In this document: positions 8,999 through 18,255 of the stretch, piece after piece
How positions within the stretch are numbered: position 1 is the first letter of the stretch
Layout of the letters: the number at the start of each line of letters is the position of its first letter
Assembly: GCA_965218775.1 (NCBI GenBank)
Contig: CBDCLS010000004.1
Span: 1,054,001 to 1,118,000 of the forward strand
Reading direction: 5' to 3'
DNA: 64,000 nt
Origin: CAUZIZ01 sp965218775
GTDB lineage: Bacteria; Acidobacteriota; UBA6911; RPQK01; JAJDTT01
Program-made: the position numbers and the translations under genes
Notes under the pieces: model-generated
Databases searched by the model: none
What the model saw: the letters and a program-made list of their open reading frames with translations, nothing else
What the model was told of the DNA's origin: nothing

Positions 8999-11900
8999 CT
9001 ACCGCTCCCAGAAGAAGGGTTTGCGCTCCTCTGGGTGGTTGCCAAGCTGGTTCATGGTTGCGGCGTCGTAAATGCGGCCATTGAGAACCGTATAGCGCAC
9101 CTTCTCTGTCAACCTGATGTCCTCCAGCGGATTACCCTCTATTATCACTAGATCGGCCAGCTTGCCCGGCTCTATCGATCCGATGTCGGCGTCGAGGCCA
9201 AGGTAGCGAGCCCCGTTCAGGGTGCAGGCTCGAATCGCTTGCAGCGGTGTCATCCCCCCCTGAACGAACATCCAAAGCTCCCAATGGGCCGCCAGGCCTT
9301 CGCGCTGACCATGGGCGCCCAGGTTGACGAGTACCCCCGCGTCGCTGAGTTGCTTGCACAGTCGCGCGATGTCGAAGTGGTTCCAGTCACCGTCGTCCGC
9401 GTGGATTCGGCGACGGGCCCTGGGCTCGTAGGCAAACGGGGGGACGAACGCACGGAGCCGCTGGTTCTCGTAGACCTTGGTGTGTTGGTACCAGTAGTAC
9501 TCGCCCGAAAGGCCGCCATATCCGACCACCATGGTCGGCGTGTAGCCGACCTCGGACCCTGCCCAGAGCTGAATCATGTCCCTGTAACCCTTGGCAATCG
9601 GCAGCGCGTGTTCGATCCCGGTATGGCCGTCTACGACCATCGACATGTTGTGCTGGTAGAGCGAACCTCCCTCGGGCACGACCATCATTTCCAGCTCACG
9701 GGCGGCAGCGATCACCTGCTGACGCTGGTCCCGGCGCGGCTGGTTGTAGCTCTTCACACTGAACGCACCCACCGCCTTCATTCGGCGGAGGTGTCCGCGG
9801 GCGTCCTCCAGCGAATCAACGATCGCCTTGAAGGGAGCCTTGGCACCGTAGAGGATGGTCCCGGTCGAAAAGATGCGCGGGGCTGTCACCAACCCGGCCC
9901 GGGCCATTTCGCTGGCAGCGAAGATGCTGGCGGTGTCATTCGACGGGTCGTGGACGGTGGTCACGCCGAAGGCGAGCGAGGCATAGTGCAGCCAATTCTG
10001 TTGTGGAATGATGCCATCTTGTCCCTGGGGACCGTGGGCGTGGACGTCGATCAGCCCAGGAATCGCAGTCGTTCCCTTGAGATCGAAGACCCGGGCGTCA
10101 GCCGGCGCCTTCGTGCTCGAACTGGGACCCACAGCCACGATGCGATTGCCGTCAACTACGAGGGTGCCCTCCTCCAGCACCTCATCGCCCTTCATGGTCA
10201 CGATGCGGGCGCCAACCAGGGCAAGCTTTCCCGCCGGGAGGTCTGAGGCCGTTGAGAACCCGAGGTCGATGCCCGAGCCGATCTCTGCAGGCCCCGGAAG
10301 TTCTTCTGGAGCACCCTCCACGAATGCGAAGGCGCCGCTGAGCTCGCGTGAGAAGAGCTCGGGACCCAGCGCCCAGTAGAGCCGACTTGAATCCCCGGAC
10401 CAGTGCAGATACTCGCCGGCCGACTTGCTGACCTTCCGTAGTGGGACCGCTTCGTCCTTGGGACCGATCTTCACGGTCCTACCCGTGGCAGGAAAGGGAG
10501 CGATGTAGGCGTTGAAGTACTCCCGAAATGCGATCCAGCGTCCGTCGGGGGAAACCCGGAACTCGGTGGCGTGCTCGCTGTCCAGATGGGTGAACTCATC
10601 GCTTCCATTCAGCTCGATGCTCTTCAAAACGATGGTGTAGTCGTCCCCAACGGTCTTTTGATCTATGAAGAAGACACGCTCGCTGTTATCGCCGAAATGA
10701 GGGGAGAAGCCTCTCCGGACCATCCGCTTTGGATTCTCGTCCCCACTCGACGAAACTTTGAAAAGCCCGGTATCGTGAGACCATCGAGGCGAACGGATCC
10801 CGCCACCGGCGGCCTTGCGATAGACGATCGTCTTTCCGTCAGGGCTGAAGACGGGTTCCAGATAGTGGCCTGGATCGGGGGTAACGGTCCGGCTGCGACC
10901 CCCGTCAGTCGACACTACCCGAACACTGCCGAGCTGATCGTCATCCCATGACGCATAGACAATCCACTTCCCGTCACGCGAGAACGACGGGTAGAATTCG
11001 AACCCCTCGTCGCTGGTGAGTCGGCGCGGCGAGCCCTGGGGCAGGCTGCGCCAGTAGAGATGTCCCAGCGCCTGGTAAACCACCGACTTGCCATCTGGAG
11101 ACACCCGCACCCAGCGCAGCATCCTGGTGTGGAAGCTTTCAGGATGGACGGCTACCGGGTAACGCAGTGCACGGTTCAGTTTTCGTGTGTGCTTGACGCG
11201 GAAGGGGATGGGCTCGACCTCACCGTTGGCCACTGTAACCTTGTGAAGCTTCCCCCCTGCCCAGAGCACCACCGCCAGATCGTCTGGAGTCCATGCCATG
11301 CTGGGGTAGACGCCGTGCACAGCCCAGGTCTCCTGCATATCGCGATCGAGTCCATCCCACAAAGGTCGGTCTTCACCCGATTCCAGGTCGCGAATGTAGA
11401 GCACGGTCTTGAGCCCACGCCGGCGCACAAAAGCTAGCCTCTTCCCATCGCGCGAGGGCGTGGGACGAATCGACCCGCCCACTCCCATCACAAAGGGTTC
11501 GATGTGTCCGGTGTGGCGGTTGAGTCGCTTGATCACGTAGATCTGGGCGTGTGGATCTTTGTTGTACTCGAACAACTTGCCAGGCGTGGCGTCCTGACTG
11601 AAGTAGAGGTAGCGGCCATCCGGCGAAAACGCGGGCTCTCCCAGATCCTTTTGTAGGTTTGGCTTCTCGGTCATCTGCAGGCCCTTGCCGCCGGAGACAT
11701 GGTAAAGCCAGATCTCTCCGGCTCCTGCGCTGCGGCGCGAGGTGAAATGCTTGCGGCCGGCGATGAACTGGCCGTCGGGCGACCAGGTCGGGCTGTTGAC
11801 CAGACGGAAGTCCTCTTCTGTTACCTGCCGCGGATCGGAGCCGTCGCGACCCATGACCCATAGGTTGTCGCCGCCACTCCGGTCGCTGGTGAATGCGACC

Positions 11901-12298
11901 GACTGCCCGTCGGGGCTAAAGCGCGGCTGCATGTCCCAAGCCATGCCCTCGGTCAAGGCTCTAGCCTCACCTCCCACTATCGGGACTACATAAAGATCTC
12001 CAAGCAGGTCGAAGACGACCTCCGAGCCGTCCGGGCTGACGTCGAGGCTCATCCAGGTACCTTCGTCCGTTTCGATCGCAACCTCGAACGTCTCTCCAGG
12101 AGGCGTGTTGACATCCCAGGGCGCTTCGTCTTCCTCAGTCTGCTCGGGCCCGGGTTTCTCCTGCGCCGGCGAGTGGGCCCAGCTCGAGTTCCTTGTCGAG
12201 GGCAATCTCGCCGAATTGGGAGGTGTTCCGGCCGACGGTCCGAGAGACGTCGACAGCACGATCAGGAAAAACCAGAGATGTGAGTGTCGAAAAAACAT
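8999..12298 (-). CDS. Exported amidohydrolase with N-terminal TolB/PD40 beta-propeller
   Basis: About 1099 residues. ATG 12298 is chosen because AGGA stands 6 bases upstream and a signal peptide follows (MFFRHSHLWFFLIVLSTSLG); an in-frame TTG at 12355 is less likely. Residues ~75-650 carry many PD40/WD40-like blades (FSPDGQSVAFTSDRSGGDNL, WSPDGQFIAGR, FSPDGRYLYFSQ). The C-terminal part is an imidazolonepropionase-like amidohydrolase: the metal-binding IPGLIDVHAHG at about residue 750, HTGIEHALP and NLGAHGQ, ending GSIEPGKLADLVIIEGNPLEDI. This fusion is common in exported proteins of Acidobacteriota and Bacteroidota. It probably hydrolyses a cyclic amide or peptide-like compound; the substrate is unknown. 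Confidence 0.9.
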   Translation of the reverse strand: MFFRHSHLWFFLIVLSTSLGPSAGTPPNSARLPSTRNSSWAHSPAQEKPGPEQTEEDEAPWDVNTPPGETFEVAIETDEGTWMSLDVSPDGSEVVFDLLGDLYVVPIVGGEARALTEGMAWDMQPRFSPDGQSVAFTSDRSGGDNLWVMGRDGSDPRQVTEEDFRLVNSPTWSPDGQFIAGRKHFTSRRSAGAGEIWLYHVSGGKGLQMTEKPNLQKDLGEPAFSPDGRYLYFSQDATPGKLFEYNKDPHAQIYVIKRLNRHTGHIEPFVMGVGGSIRPTPSRDGKRLAFVRRRGLKTVLYIRDLESGEDRPLWDGLDRDMQETWAVHGVYPSMAWTPDDLAVVLWAGGKLHKVTVANGEVEPIPFRVKHTRKLNRALRYPVAVHPESFHTRMLRWVRVSPDGKSVVYQALGHLYWRSLPQGSPRRLTSDEGFEFYPSFSRDGKWIVYASWDDDQLGSVRVVSTDGGRSRTVTPDPGHYLEPVFSPDGKTIVYRKAAGGGIRSPRWSHDTGLFKVSSSGDENPKRMVRRGFSPHFGDNSERVFFIDQKTVGDDYTIVLKSIELNGSDEFTHLDSEHATEFRVSPDGRWIAFREYFNAYIAPFPATGRTVKIGPKDEAVPLRKVSKSAGEYLHWSGDSSRLYWALGPELFSRELSGAFAFVEGAPEELPGPAEIGSGIDLGFSTASDLPAGKLALVGARIVTMKGDEVLEEGTLVVDGNRIVAVGPSSSTKAPADARVFDLKGTTAIPGLIDVHAHGPQGQDGIIPQQNWLHYASLAFGVTTVHDPSNDTASIFAASEMARAGLVTAPRIFSTGTILYGAKAPFKAIVDSLEDARGHLRRMKAVGAFSVKSYNQPRRDQRQQVIAAARELEMMVVPEGGSLYQHNMSMVVDGHTGIEHALPIAKGYRDMIQLWAGSEVGYTPTMVVGYGGLSGEYYWYQHTKVYENQRLRAFVPPFAYEPRARRRIHADDGDWNHFDIARLCKQLSDAGVLVNLGAHGQREGLAAHWELWMFVQGGMTPLQAIRACTLNGARYLGLDADIGSIEPGKLADLVIIEGNPLEDIRLTEKVRYTVLNGRIYDAATMNQLGNHPEERKPFFWER

Positions 12299-12660
12299 GG
12301 ATGATCCTATTTCCCAAAGACAGGAGACAAGATACCAGCAACCCTGAAACAGCAATCACCAGATTCTAAACAATCTGGGCCACAAATATCGCAAATGAAT
12401 TCTGACGAAGGGGCGCCCAGGGAGCCGAGACGTCAGTGCTCGAGGAAAGGGAGGTTGTGCTGGGCTCCGCTCTCTGCGCGACAACCGGCCTCGTGTTGCC
12501 AACGACGAGACCTGTGCGCGGCACTGTCGGACCGGCAACGGTTGGAAATTGAAGGCCACTGGACGTACAGCCAGATTAATCTCAATCGGTTTTCGGGACG
12601 ATAGATACGGCGAGAACCTTTAAACTCAAGGGAAAACTGTCCCGTTCTGCGCTTGGACCA
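12299..12660. other. Divergent intergenic region
   Basis: These 362 bp separate the divergent amidohydrolase and pentapeptide-channel genes and presumably hold both promoters. I see no credible gene, RNA or strong hairpin. Confidence 0.4.
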
Positions 12661-13746
12661 ATGAACTCGAGAGCTTTGACCGTCCCATCAACCGAACCTT
12701 CGGAGCCCTCTCTCGCGCTGCTGTCGGGTAAAGAGGGTACCCTGTCGGACCCGTCTCCGGAAGTTCTGGAGCTACTGCAGGATCTTCGGCGTGGTAAGAA
12801 ATGCAAGAGCTCCCTGGACTTGAGCCAGCTCAGGCTCACCGGACTGGATCTCAGCGAACTCGATCTGAGTGGCGTCGATCTCTCCGGATCCGATCTTTCT
12901 GGTGCCCAGCTTGGTAAGACGCGGATGATCCGCTGCAAATTGCGGGGTACCAACCTGACGGGAGCCGATCTGAGTGGCGCCGAATTAGCAGGTGCCGATC
13001 TGAGTGATTCCTGTCTGGAGGGGGTACAGGCCGAGGGAACTGGTTTCGGAATGGCCAGTATGCAACGGGTGCGGTTCTTCGGAGCGGAAATGGACCATGC
13101 CACGTTCAGCAAGTCGGACCTGAGCGATAGTGACTTGCGCTGTGCCAAACTTCGGCAGGCGCGACTGCATGAATCCGACTTGACCCGAGTCGATCTTTCC
13201 CGGGCCGACCTGACTGGCGCTAATCTGGAGGGCGCCGATGTGCAGGGAGCCGACTTCATGGATGCCATCCTCTGCGCCGCTCGACTTTCCGGCCTGACCC
13301 ACTACGAGTCCGCACATTGGATCGGAGTTGACATCCGGGACATCCACTTTACCGGCGCCTACCTGATGCGCCGTTTTGTCCTGGACCAGAACTTTCTCGA
13401 AGAATTCAGGACTCGAGGCCGACTTGCCTCACTGACCTACCAGCTTTGGTGGATCACCAGCGACTGCGGACGGAGTCTGTTCCGCTGGGGTCTGTGGACG
13501 GCCGCTATCGTCCTATTCTTTGCCTGGCTCTACACCCTGGTCGGCATCGACTACGGATCCCATCCAACTTTGCTGTCTCCGCTCTACTACAGCGTCGTAA
13601 CTCTCACTACGCTTGGCTATGGAGATGTGGTCCCGAAGACTGCAACAGCCCAGATCCTGGCCATGTTCGAGGTCATCACGGGCTACATCATGCTGGGTGG
13701 TCTACTCTCAATCTTCGCCAATCGTATGGCCCGCCGCGCCGATTGA
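12661..13746 (+). CDS. Pentapeptide-repeat protein fused to a two-helix potassium channel
   Basis: A 361-residue protein. Residues ~50-215 are a run of A(D/N)LxX pentapeptides (LSELDLSGVDLSGSDLSGAQ, SRADLTGANLEGADVQGADF), which fold as a right-handed quadrilateral beta-helix. Then come a membrane helix (LWTAAIVLFFAWLYTLVGI), a pore loop with the selectivity filter TLTTLGYGD, and a second helix (ILAMFEVITGYIMLGGLLSI). This is the Ion_trans_2 pore of K+ channels, which would assemble as a tetramer in the inner membrane with the beta-helix as a cytoplasmic sensor or scaffold. The HDOD gene starts 8 bp downstream, so the two are probably co-transcribed. What gates it is unknown. Confidence 0.9.
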   Translation: MNSRALTVPSTEPSEPSLALLSGKEGTLSDPSPEVLELLQDLRRGKKCKSSLDLSQLRLTGLDLSELDLSGVDLSGSDLSGAQLGKTRMIRCKLRGTNLTGADLSGAELAGADLSDSCLEGVQAEGTGFGMASMQRVRFFGAEMDHATFSKSDLSDSDLRCAKLRQARLHESDLTRVDLSRADLTGANLEGADVQGADFMDAILCAARLSGLTHYESAHWIGVDIRDIHFTGAYLMRRFVLDQNFLEEFRTRGRLASLTYQLWWITSDCGRSLFRWGLWTAAIVLFFAWLYTLVGIDYGSHPTLLSPLYYSVVTLTTLGYGDVVPKTATAQILAMFEVITGYIMLGGLLSIFANRMARRAD

Positions 13747-13753
13747 TATTGTC

Positions 13754-14605
13754 ATGCTTGAATTCTTTCGAAGAAGTCAGCGGGATTCGCGTGAGGCCCT
13801 TGCGGGTGTGCTGAGTAAGACAGAGATTCCTACCTTCCCATCCGCCCTCATGGCCATCCTGGAGAGCATTCGCAATCCCGACAACTCCATGGACAAGGTA
13901 GCAGAACAGACCCTGGCCGATCCCGGACTGGTGTTGCGTGTTCTGAAGATCGTCAATTCAGCTGCTTACGGTCTCCGGCGGTCTGTGGACAGCATGCAGC
14001 ATGCCTGTTCCCTGATGGGGCGTTCCCACTTGGAGTCGCTGGTTCTGTCACTTGCGATTCGGGAAGTCCTACCAGATTCTCCATCCCCTGGCTTTGAAGC
14101 AAGGCGTTTCTGGACGACGGCATTCCGCCGAGCCAGCCTTGCGCGCCTGCTGGCTGCGAGGTTCAATCCCAGCAGGCAGGCGGAGTGTTTTACCGCCGGT
14201 CTGCTGCTCGACATGGCTGTTCCCTTGCTGGCTCGGGTACAGGCCCCGGACTATGGCCAGATCCTGGAACACTGGCATTCGGATCCGGAGTCAAATCTGG
14301 CAGAGTTGGAAAACGAATCTTTCGGCTGGACACATGCCCAATTGGGCGCGGCTCTGGGCTGCTCCTGGCACCTACCCGAGTACCTTGTTTCCGCAATCGA
14401 GGAACACCATGACCACGCATCTGGGTTGGAGTTGGGACTGCCCGTGGATCTGGTTTCGTACCTCCGAGAGGACGATGAGGATCCAGGAACCGAGACCGTG
14501 ATCGAATCTCTGGAGGTAGTCTGTGGAGTCTCACTCGAAGACGCCGAGCAAACGATCGTGGATGCCTTTGATCAAGCCAGGGAACTCTCCCACCACTTCA
14601 ATTAG
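13754..14605 (+). CDS. HDOD-domain signalling protein
   Basis: About 283 residues from ATG 13754 (MLEFFRRSQRDSREALAGVL). The HDOD signature is clear: EIPTFPSALMAILESIRNPD, then VAEQTLADPGLVLRVLKIVNSAAYGL, followed by the helix QHACSLMGRSHLESLVLSLA. HDOD proteins are HD-related helical domains without the metal-dependent phosphodiesterase residues and act as scaffolds in signalling (chemotaxis, cyclic-di-GMP, stress). The start lies 8 bp after the K+ channel stop, suggesting a functional link. The 3' end overlaps the convergent lipoprotein gene by 8 bp. Confidence 0.85.
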   Translation: MLEFFRRSQRDSREALAGVLSKTEIPTFPSALMAILESIRNPDNSMDKVAEQTLADPGLVLRVLKIVNSAAYGLRRSVDSMQHACSLMGRSHLESLVLSLAIREVLPDSPSPGFEARRFWTTAFRRASLARLLAARFNPSRQAECFTAGLLLDMAVPLLARVQAPDYGQILEHWHSDPESNLAELENESFGWTHAQLGAALGCSWHLPEYLVSAIEEHHDHASGLELGLPVDLVSYLREDDEDPGTETVIESLEVVCGVSLEDAEQTIVDAFDQARELSHHFN

Positions 14606-15080
14606 AGGGAACGTCGGAGTCGGCTGCAGGGATGATTCGTCCGAAATGCTGCCCCGAATGCTCTCCGTGTCTCCAGACTCCTACATAGCTCTTGTCGTAA
14701 AAAAGCACACGCGCCGTGAAGGTTCCTAGTCCTGGAATCGTAACGTCCGTCAGCGTCAGAATCGGAGTGTCACCTGCCCACTTCATCCCGACCGGAACGG
14801 GTACGGTAACGTCGTGACTTCCATATTGAATACGCGCTTGAAATACCCAATAATCACCCGCCAGCTTCGACACCTTGGTGATGTGGTACCGTTCCTTTCT
14901 TGGCCCGCCGTCCGCACCGTTGACCGTGAAAAAGCCCTCCAGGATGACCCCTGACATCGACTTCTGGAACTGCTGTTCAAGAGCCTCCTGCGCGGCCAGA
15001 TCGGCTTCGGGCTCGCTGGCGCCAGCGCAACCAAAGAGCACCTGAATCAACAAGAGTAGGACAACCCAGTAATAGAACAT
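14598..15080 (-). CDS. Predicted lipoprotein, unknown function
   Basis: About 160 residues. ATG 15080 is preferred: AAGGAG lies 6 bases upstream. The N-terminus is a lipoprotein signal (FYYWVVLLLLIQVLFGCAGA) with lipobox LFGC. The mature part has a short acidic helix (EADLAAQEALEQQF) and a beta-rich domain with GVILEGFFTVNG, WVFQARIQYGSHDVTVPVPV and a C-terminal SYVGVWRHGEHSGQHFGRI. Similar small lipoproteins occur as hypothetical proteins in environmental bacteria; I know no function. It converges on the HDOD gene with an 8-bp overlap. Confidence 0.75.
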   Translation of the reverse strand: MFYYWVVLLLLIQVLFGCAGASEPEADLAAQEALEQQFQKSMSGVILEGFFTVNGADGGPRKERYHITKVSKLAGDYWVFQARIQYGSHDVTVPVPVGMKWAGDTPILTLTDVTIPGLGTFTARVLFYDKSYVGVWRHGEHSGQHFGRIIPAADSDVPSN

Positions 15081-15433
15081 CGGCAACTCCTTCCTCTTCG
15101 GGGATCACTCAGACAGATTCCTTGTGATCCGCGTTCTCATCTTCCTGCTTTCACTCAAGCCTGTCGTCCGGCTTGACCAGGTCCTTGGCTCCTGTCCCCA
15201 TTCCAAGAAGTCGCAACCCCGAAAGCCTGAATGCTTCTGTTATAGCTTATAGGGAATTACTCCTGTCCGGTTGAACTATTGAGATATCGTGATAACATAA
15301 TTATAATCAATCAGTTAAAAGGAGAATAGACTAGAAGCGACTTCAACTGAGACTTCCGCCGTTGCTCAACTGGTGGGGGTTCGTTTCGACCCTGTCATGG
15401 GAAAGGATGGGAAATGGGTCTCGTCAGACCAAG
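15081..15433. other. Intergenic region with an AT-rich block
   Basis: No gene is seen in these 353 bp. An AT-rich block at about 15280-15330 (TATCGTGATAACATAATTAT and neighbours, ending in AAAAGGAGAATAG) stands out from the GC-rich surroundings. It looks like a former promoter and ribosome-binding site whose gene has been lost. Confidence 0.35.
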
Positions 15434-15462
15434 CGAGGTCAATCCCAACGGGATTGCGTATT
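15434..15462. repeat. 29-bp dispersed repeat with palindromic core, copy 1
   Basis: Identical over 29 bases to 36031-36059. The core CAATCCC-AAC-GGGATTG is a perfect 7-bp stem with a 3-base loop. This copy abuts the left end of the IS481 element. Confidence 0.75.
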
Positions 15463-15465
15463 GTT

Positions 15466-16829
15466 CGACCGGACACAATGTTTACATTTTAGACCGATGA
15501 CATGGTTTACACCTTTAACCTTTCCAGAATGGAGTTTCGGACGGCTCGGAGGGCGAGCCCGGAGAGCCGTCCGAAACTCAACGACCGCGTTCTCTCTTCC
15601 ATCGCCTGGCTTCCGCCGGTGTGAGGATGCGGCTGCGGGCCTCCTCGAAGATGGCCAAGGGGATGTGGGTGAAAAAGAGCCGAGACCACCCCGGCTCCAG
15701 GGGCTGCAACCCGACGGGCTGAGAGGCCAGGGCTTCCCCCAGGAAGACCGCCTCCCCCGCCCAGTAGAACTCGCCGTGTTTCTGCACCTTTCGCACCGTC
15801 CACGAATCCGGATAACTCACCGGGGGCAAGTAGGGCGGCCGGCGACGAGTCGAAGGCGTATAGAATCCAGACGGAGGCTTCAAACCCAGCGAGTCGTGGG
15901 GACGCGCTTCGTTGTACTCGCGACGAAAACGCTCCAGCGCCCGCTGTTGGGAATGCCAAGTCGACTGCGGGGGCGTGGCCGCCTCCTCCTTCAAGGTTCG
16001 ATGCATGCGCTCGTGAGCCCCGTTGTCCTGGGGTTTGCCCGGGCGGATGCGCTCCGGGGTAATCCCCAGACGCAGAAACCACGTCGAGAGGCGGCTCAGC
16101 CCACCCACGCCGCGACTGGCGAAGGGAGTGCCGTTGTCGCTGCGGATCACCTGAGGAAGGCCGTAGCGGTCGAAGGCTCTGTGAAAGACCTTCTGAACGA
16201 CAAGCAGTCCCGTGCCGGCCACCAGGCGACAGTCGATCAGATAGCGGGAGTACTGGTCCAGAATGGTCAGCGGATCGTAGCGGGTCCCATCCCCCGTGCA
16301 AAACCATCCCTTGAAATCGACGCTCCAGACGTCGTTGGCCTCCACGGCCCGACGCAACGGAGACAGGTAGGGCGGGGAGCGACGGCGACGGCGCTGCGGC
16401 CGATTCAGACCGGCTCGGCCAAGAATCTCCCCGATGGTGCTCGCCGCCGGCGGCTTCTCTCCGGCCTGCTCGAGCCTCCAGCGAATCTTGCGCGGCCCCC
16501 AACGGGGGTGCTGCTGACGCAGCTGCACAATCTGCTCCCGAACCCTCCCGCTGACCGAGCTCGCCGGACGATGCGGCGCCCGCGAACGATCCTCCAGACC
16601 CTCGAGGCCCTCGGCCTGAAACCGTCGGTACCACTTGTAGCCGATCACCCGACTGATCCCGTAGCGCCGACACAGCTCGGAGACGCTCTCCAGACCTTCT
16701 TCGACTTCCAACACAAAACGCACTCTTTGCTTCATGACACTGGCTTCTTTCCACGGCATCCTTTCTTAATACCGCATGCATCTGTAAACCATGTGTCCGG
16801 TCCGTTTTGTAAATCATGTTCCCGGTTCG
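15466..16829 (-). mobile_element. IS481-family insertion sequence
   Basis: The ends are imperfect inverted repeats of about 46 bp. The left reads CGACCGGACACAATGTTTAC from 15467, and the right in reverse reads CGAACCGGGAACATGATTTA from 16829. Each end holds two copies of a CCGG-ACA-TGNTTTACA motif, at about 15469 and 15492 on the left and about 16782 and 16808 on the right. These are likely transposase-binding sites. Exact limits are uncertain by a few bases. Confidence 0.75.
15578..16759 (-). CDS. IS481-family transposase
   Basis: A 393-residue protein. An N-terminal helix-turn-helix (SELCRRYGISRVIGYKWYRR) and a second one (HPRWGPRKIRWRLEQAG) precede an rve catalytic core: VWSVDFKGWF, QVIRSDNGTPF and GAHERMHRTLKEE supply D, D and E. 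The closing YNEARPHDSLGLKPP is typical of IS481. ATG 16759 is used; an internal ATG at 16735 with GGAAAGAAG upstream is also possible. The gene appears complete, so the element may still be active. Confidence 0.92.
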   Translation of the reverse strand: MPWKEASVMKQRVRFVLEVEEGLESVSELCRRYGISRVIGYKWYRRFQAEGLEGLEDRSRAPHRPASSVSGRVREQIVQLRQQHPRWGPRKIRWRLEQAGEKPPAASTIGEILGRAGLNRPQRRRRRSPPYLSPLRRAVEANDVWSVDFKGWFCTGDGTRYDPLTILDQYSRYLIDCRLVAGTGLLVVQKVFHRAFDRYGLPQVIRSDNGTPFASRGVGGLSRLSTWFLRLGITPERIRPGKPQDNGAHERMHRTLKEEAATPPQSTWHSQQRALERFRREYNEARPHDSLGLKPPSGFYTPSTRRRPPYLPPVSYPDSWTVRKVQKHGEFYWAGEAVFLGEALASQPVGLQPLEPGWSRLFFTHIPLAIFEEARSRILTPAEARRWKRERGR

Positions 16830-16978
16830 TACCGGATTCCAGCCCAGGGTTTCCGAACCCTGGGTAAGAGAGTTAACCCCTTAATAATCAACCCATGCTT
16901 TCCCTTGGAATTCGAGTTCCTAGCCGGTAGAATATCCACTCTCCTCAAAGATCTTCGTTTCCTCCGGAGGCCAGGTCC

Positions 16979-17980
16979 ATGAAACTGGGAGTCAACTCGC
17001 TGTTCCTGCTTCCTCTCGACTTCGATGAGGGCCTCAGGTTCGCTCAGAACCTCGGTGCGAAAATGATCGAGATTGCGACCCTGGGCGAGCGCAGCCGTAA
17101 GTACTGTGATCTCGAAAAACTGCTCGATGACAAGGACGCGCGGCAGCGTTGGCTTGACGCATTCCAGGACCACAGTCTCGTAATCAGCGCGTTGACGGCC
17201 CATGGATCACCCTTGTCTCCCAACCGGGAAGCAGAAGAGAGCTGGCTGCGGCATTTCCGCCAGGTGTGCAAGCTCGCCGAGGCCGTCAAAGTCGACCGCC
17301 TCACCCTCAACGCTGGCACCCCGGAGGGCGCGCCCGGAGACAAGACCCCCTGTTGGATTGTCGATCCCTACAGCGGAGCCAACCGCGCCGTCCTGCGCTG
17401 GCAGTGGGAAGAGCGGGTGATCCCCGCCTGGAGGGAGTACGGCAAGATCGCCCAGGACCACGGCTGCAAGCTGGCGATCGAACCCTGGATCGGCAACATC
17501 GTCTACTCCCCCCTGACCCTCTGGAAGCTTCGCGAGGCGATCGGTCCCATCATCGGCTGCAATCTCGACCCCTCCCATCTCTTCATCCAGCAGATTGACT
17601 TGCTGGAGACCATCCGCTTCCTGGGAGACGCACTGTTTCATGTTCACATGAAGGACGTGCGCATCGATCAGCGCAACCTCAGGTTGCTCGGCACTCTGGA
17701 CACAACCGCCCCCATGGCCAGGCCGCAGGATCGGCCTTGGACATTCGGCCTGGTTGGCTGGGGTCACGATGAGAAATTCTGGCGGGATTTCATCACGAAC
17801 CTGCGGTTCATCGGGTATGAGGGTGCCCTCTCGGTCGAAATGGAAGTCGACTACATCGGTGTCCTCGACGGGTTGAAGAAGGCATTCGACTATCTGCGAC
17901 CGTTGGTGATGGATGCCGCCCCTACGCCCGGCACGAAATGGTATGAGGAAGCCGGCCTCTACGACCTTGTCGAGGACTAA
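16979..17980 (+). CDS. Sugar phosphate isomerase/epimerase (xylose isomerase-like TIM barrel)
   Basis: A 333-residue protein with GGAGG 8 bases before the ATG. It is an AP-endonuclease-2-type TIM barrel: AKMIEIATLG, RLTLNAGTPEG, KLAIEPWIGNIVYSP, IIGCNLDPSHLFIQQID, HVHMKDVRID and a C-terminal GALSVEMEVDYIG. The Glu, Asp/His and His/Asp positions that bind the metal in this fold are present (EPW, DPSHL, HMKD, EME). Family members isomerise or epimerise sugars, inosose or hydroxypyruvate-like compounds. It opens a co-directional run with a decayed paralogue, an HpcH/HpaI aldolase and an MBL-fold protein, which suggests a sugar-acid breakdown pathway. Confidence 0.88.
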   Translation: MKLGVNSLFLLPLDFDEGLRFAQNLGAKMIEIATLGERSRKYCDLEKLLDDKDARQRWLDAFQDHSLVISALTAHGSPLSPNREAEESWLRHFRQVCKLAEAVKVDRLTLNAGTPEGAPGDKTPCWIVDPYSGANRAVLRWQWEERVIPAWREYGKIAQDHGCKLAIEPWIGNIVYSPLTLWKLREAIGPIIGCNLDPSHLFIQQIDLLETIRFLGDALFHVHMKDVRIDQRNLRLLGTLDTTAPMARPQDRPWTFGLVGWGHDEKFWRDFITNLRFIGYEGALSVEMEVDYIGVLDGLKKAFDYLRPLVMDAAPTPGTKWYEEAGLYDLVED

Positions 17981-18000
17981 GTAAAATCGGTCTATATACA

Positions 18001-18255
18001 GACAGCCTGCCGCAGCCTTTCACCGATGCCCTGGACTGGGTTGTAGAGCAGGGCTTCGGACACGGGGAAAAGTGGTGGCGTGACTTCGTGAGCGCCCTGC
18101 GGGTAGTGGGTTAGGATGGCACGTTGAGCATCGAGCACGAGGACATGATGATGAGCTCGGCTGAAGGCATCATCAAGAGCGTCGAATTCCTCGAGCCGAT
18201 TGTGCTGAAAACCCCAGCTGAAGGGTCTCCGCACTGGGTCTCGCGGCCGGAATGA
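18001..18255 (+). pseudogene. Remnant of a second sugar phosphate isomerase/epimerase
   Basis: In the frame of position 18061 the DNA reads GHGEKWWRDFVSALRVVG, a TAG stop at 18112-18114, then DGTLSIEHEDMMMSSAEGII and a terminal VSRPE before TGA at 18253. This is the C-terminal signature of the family; the intact neighbour has GHDEKFWRDFITNLRFIGYE followed by GALSVEME at the same place. The stop replaces the expected Tyr codon (TAC/TAT to TAG), and the first ~250 residues are gone. The final ATGA overlaps the start of the aldolase gene, so the lost gene was once translationally coupled to it. Confidence 0.8.

Noticed and set aside
12582..13268. A minus-strand frame across the pentapeptide gene
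   Set aside because: It is the mirror of pentapeptide repeats in low-complexity DNA; the plus-strand gene explains it.
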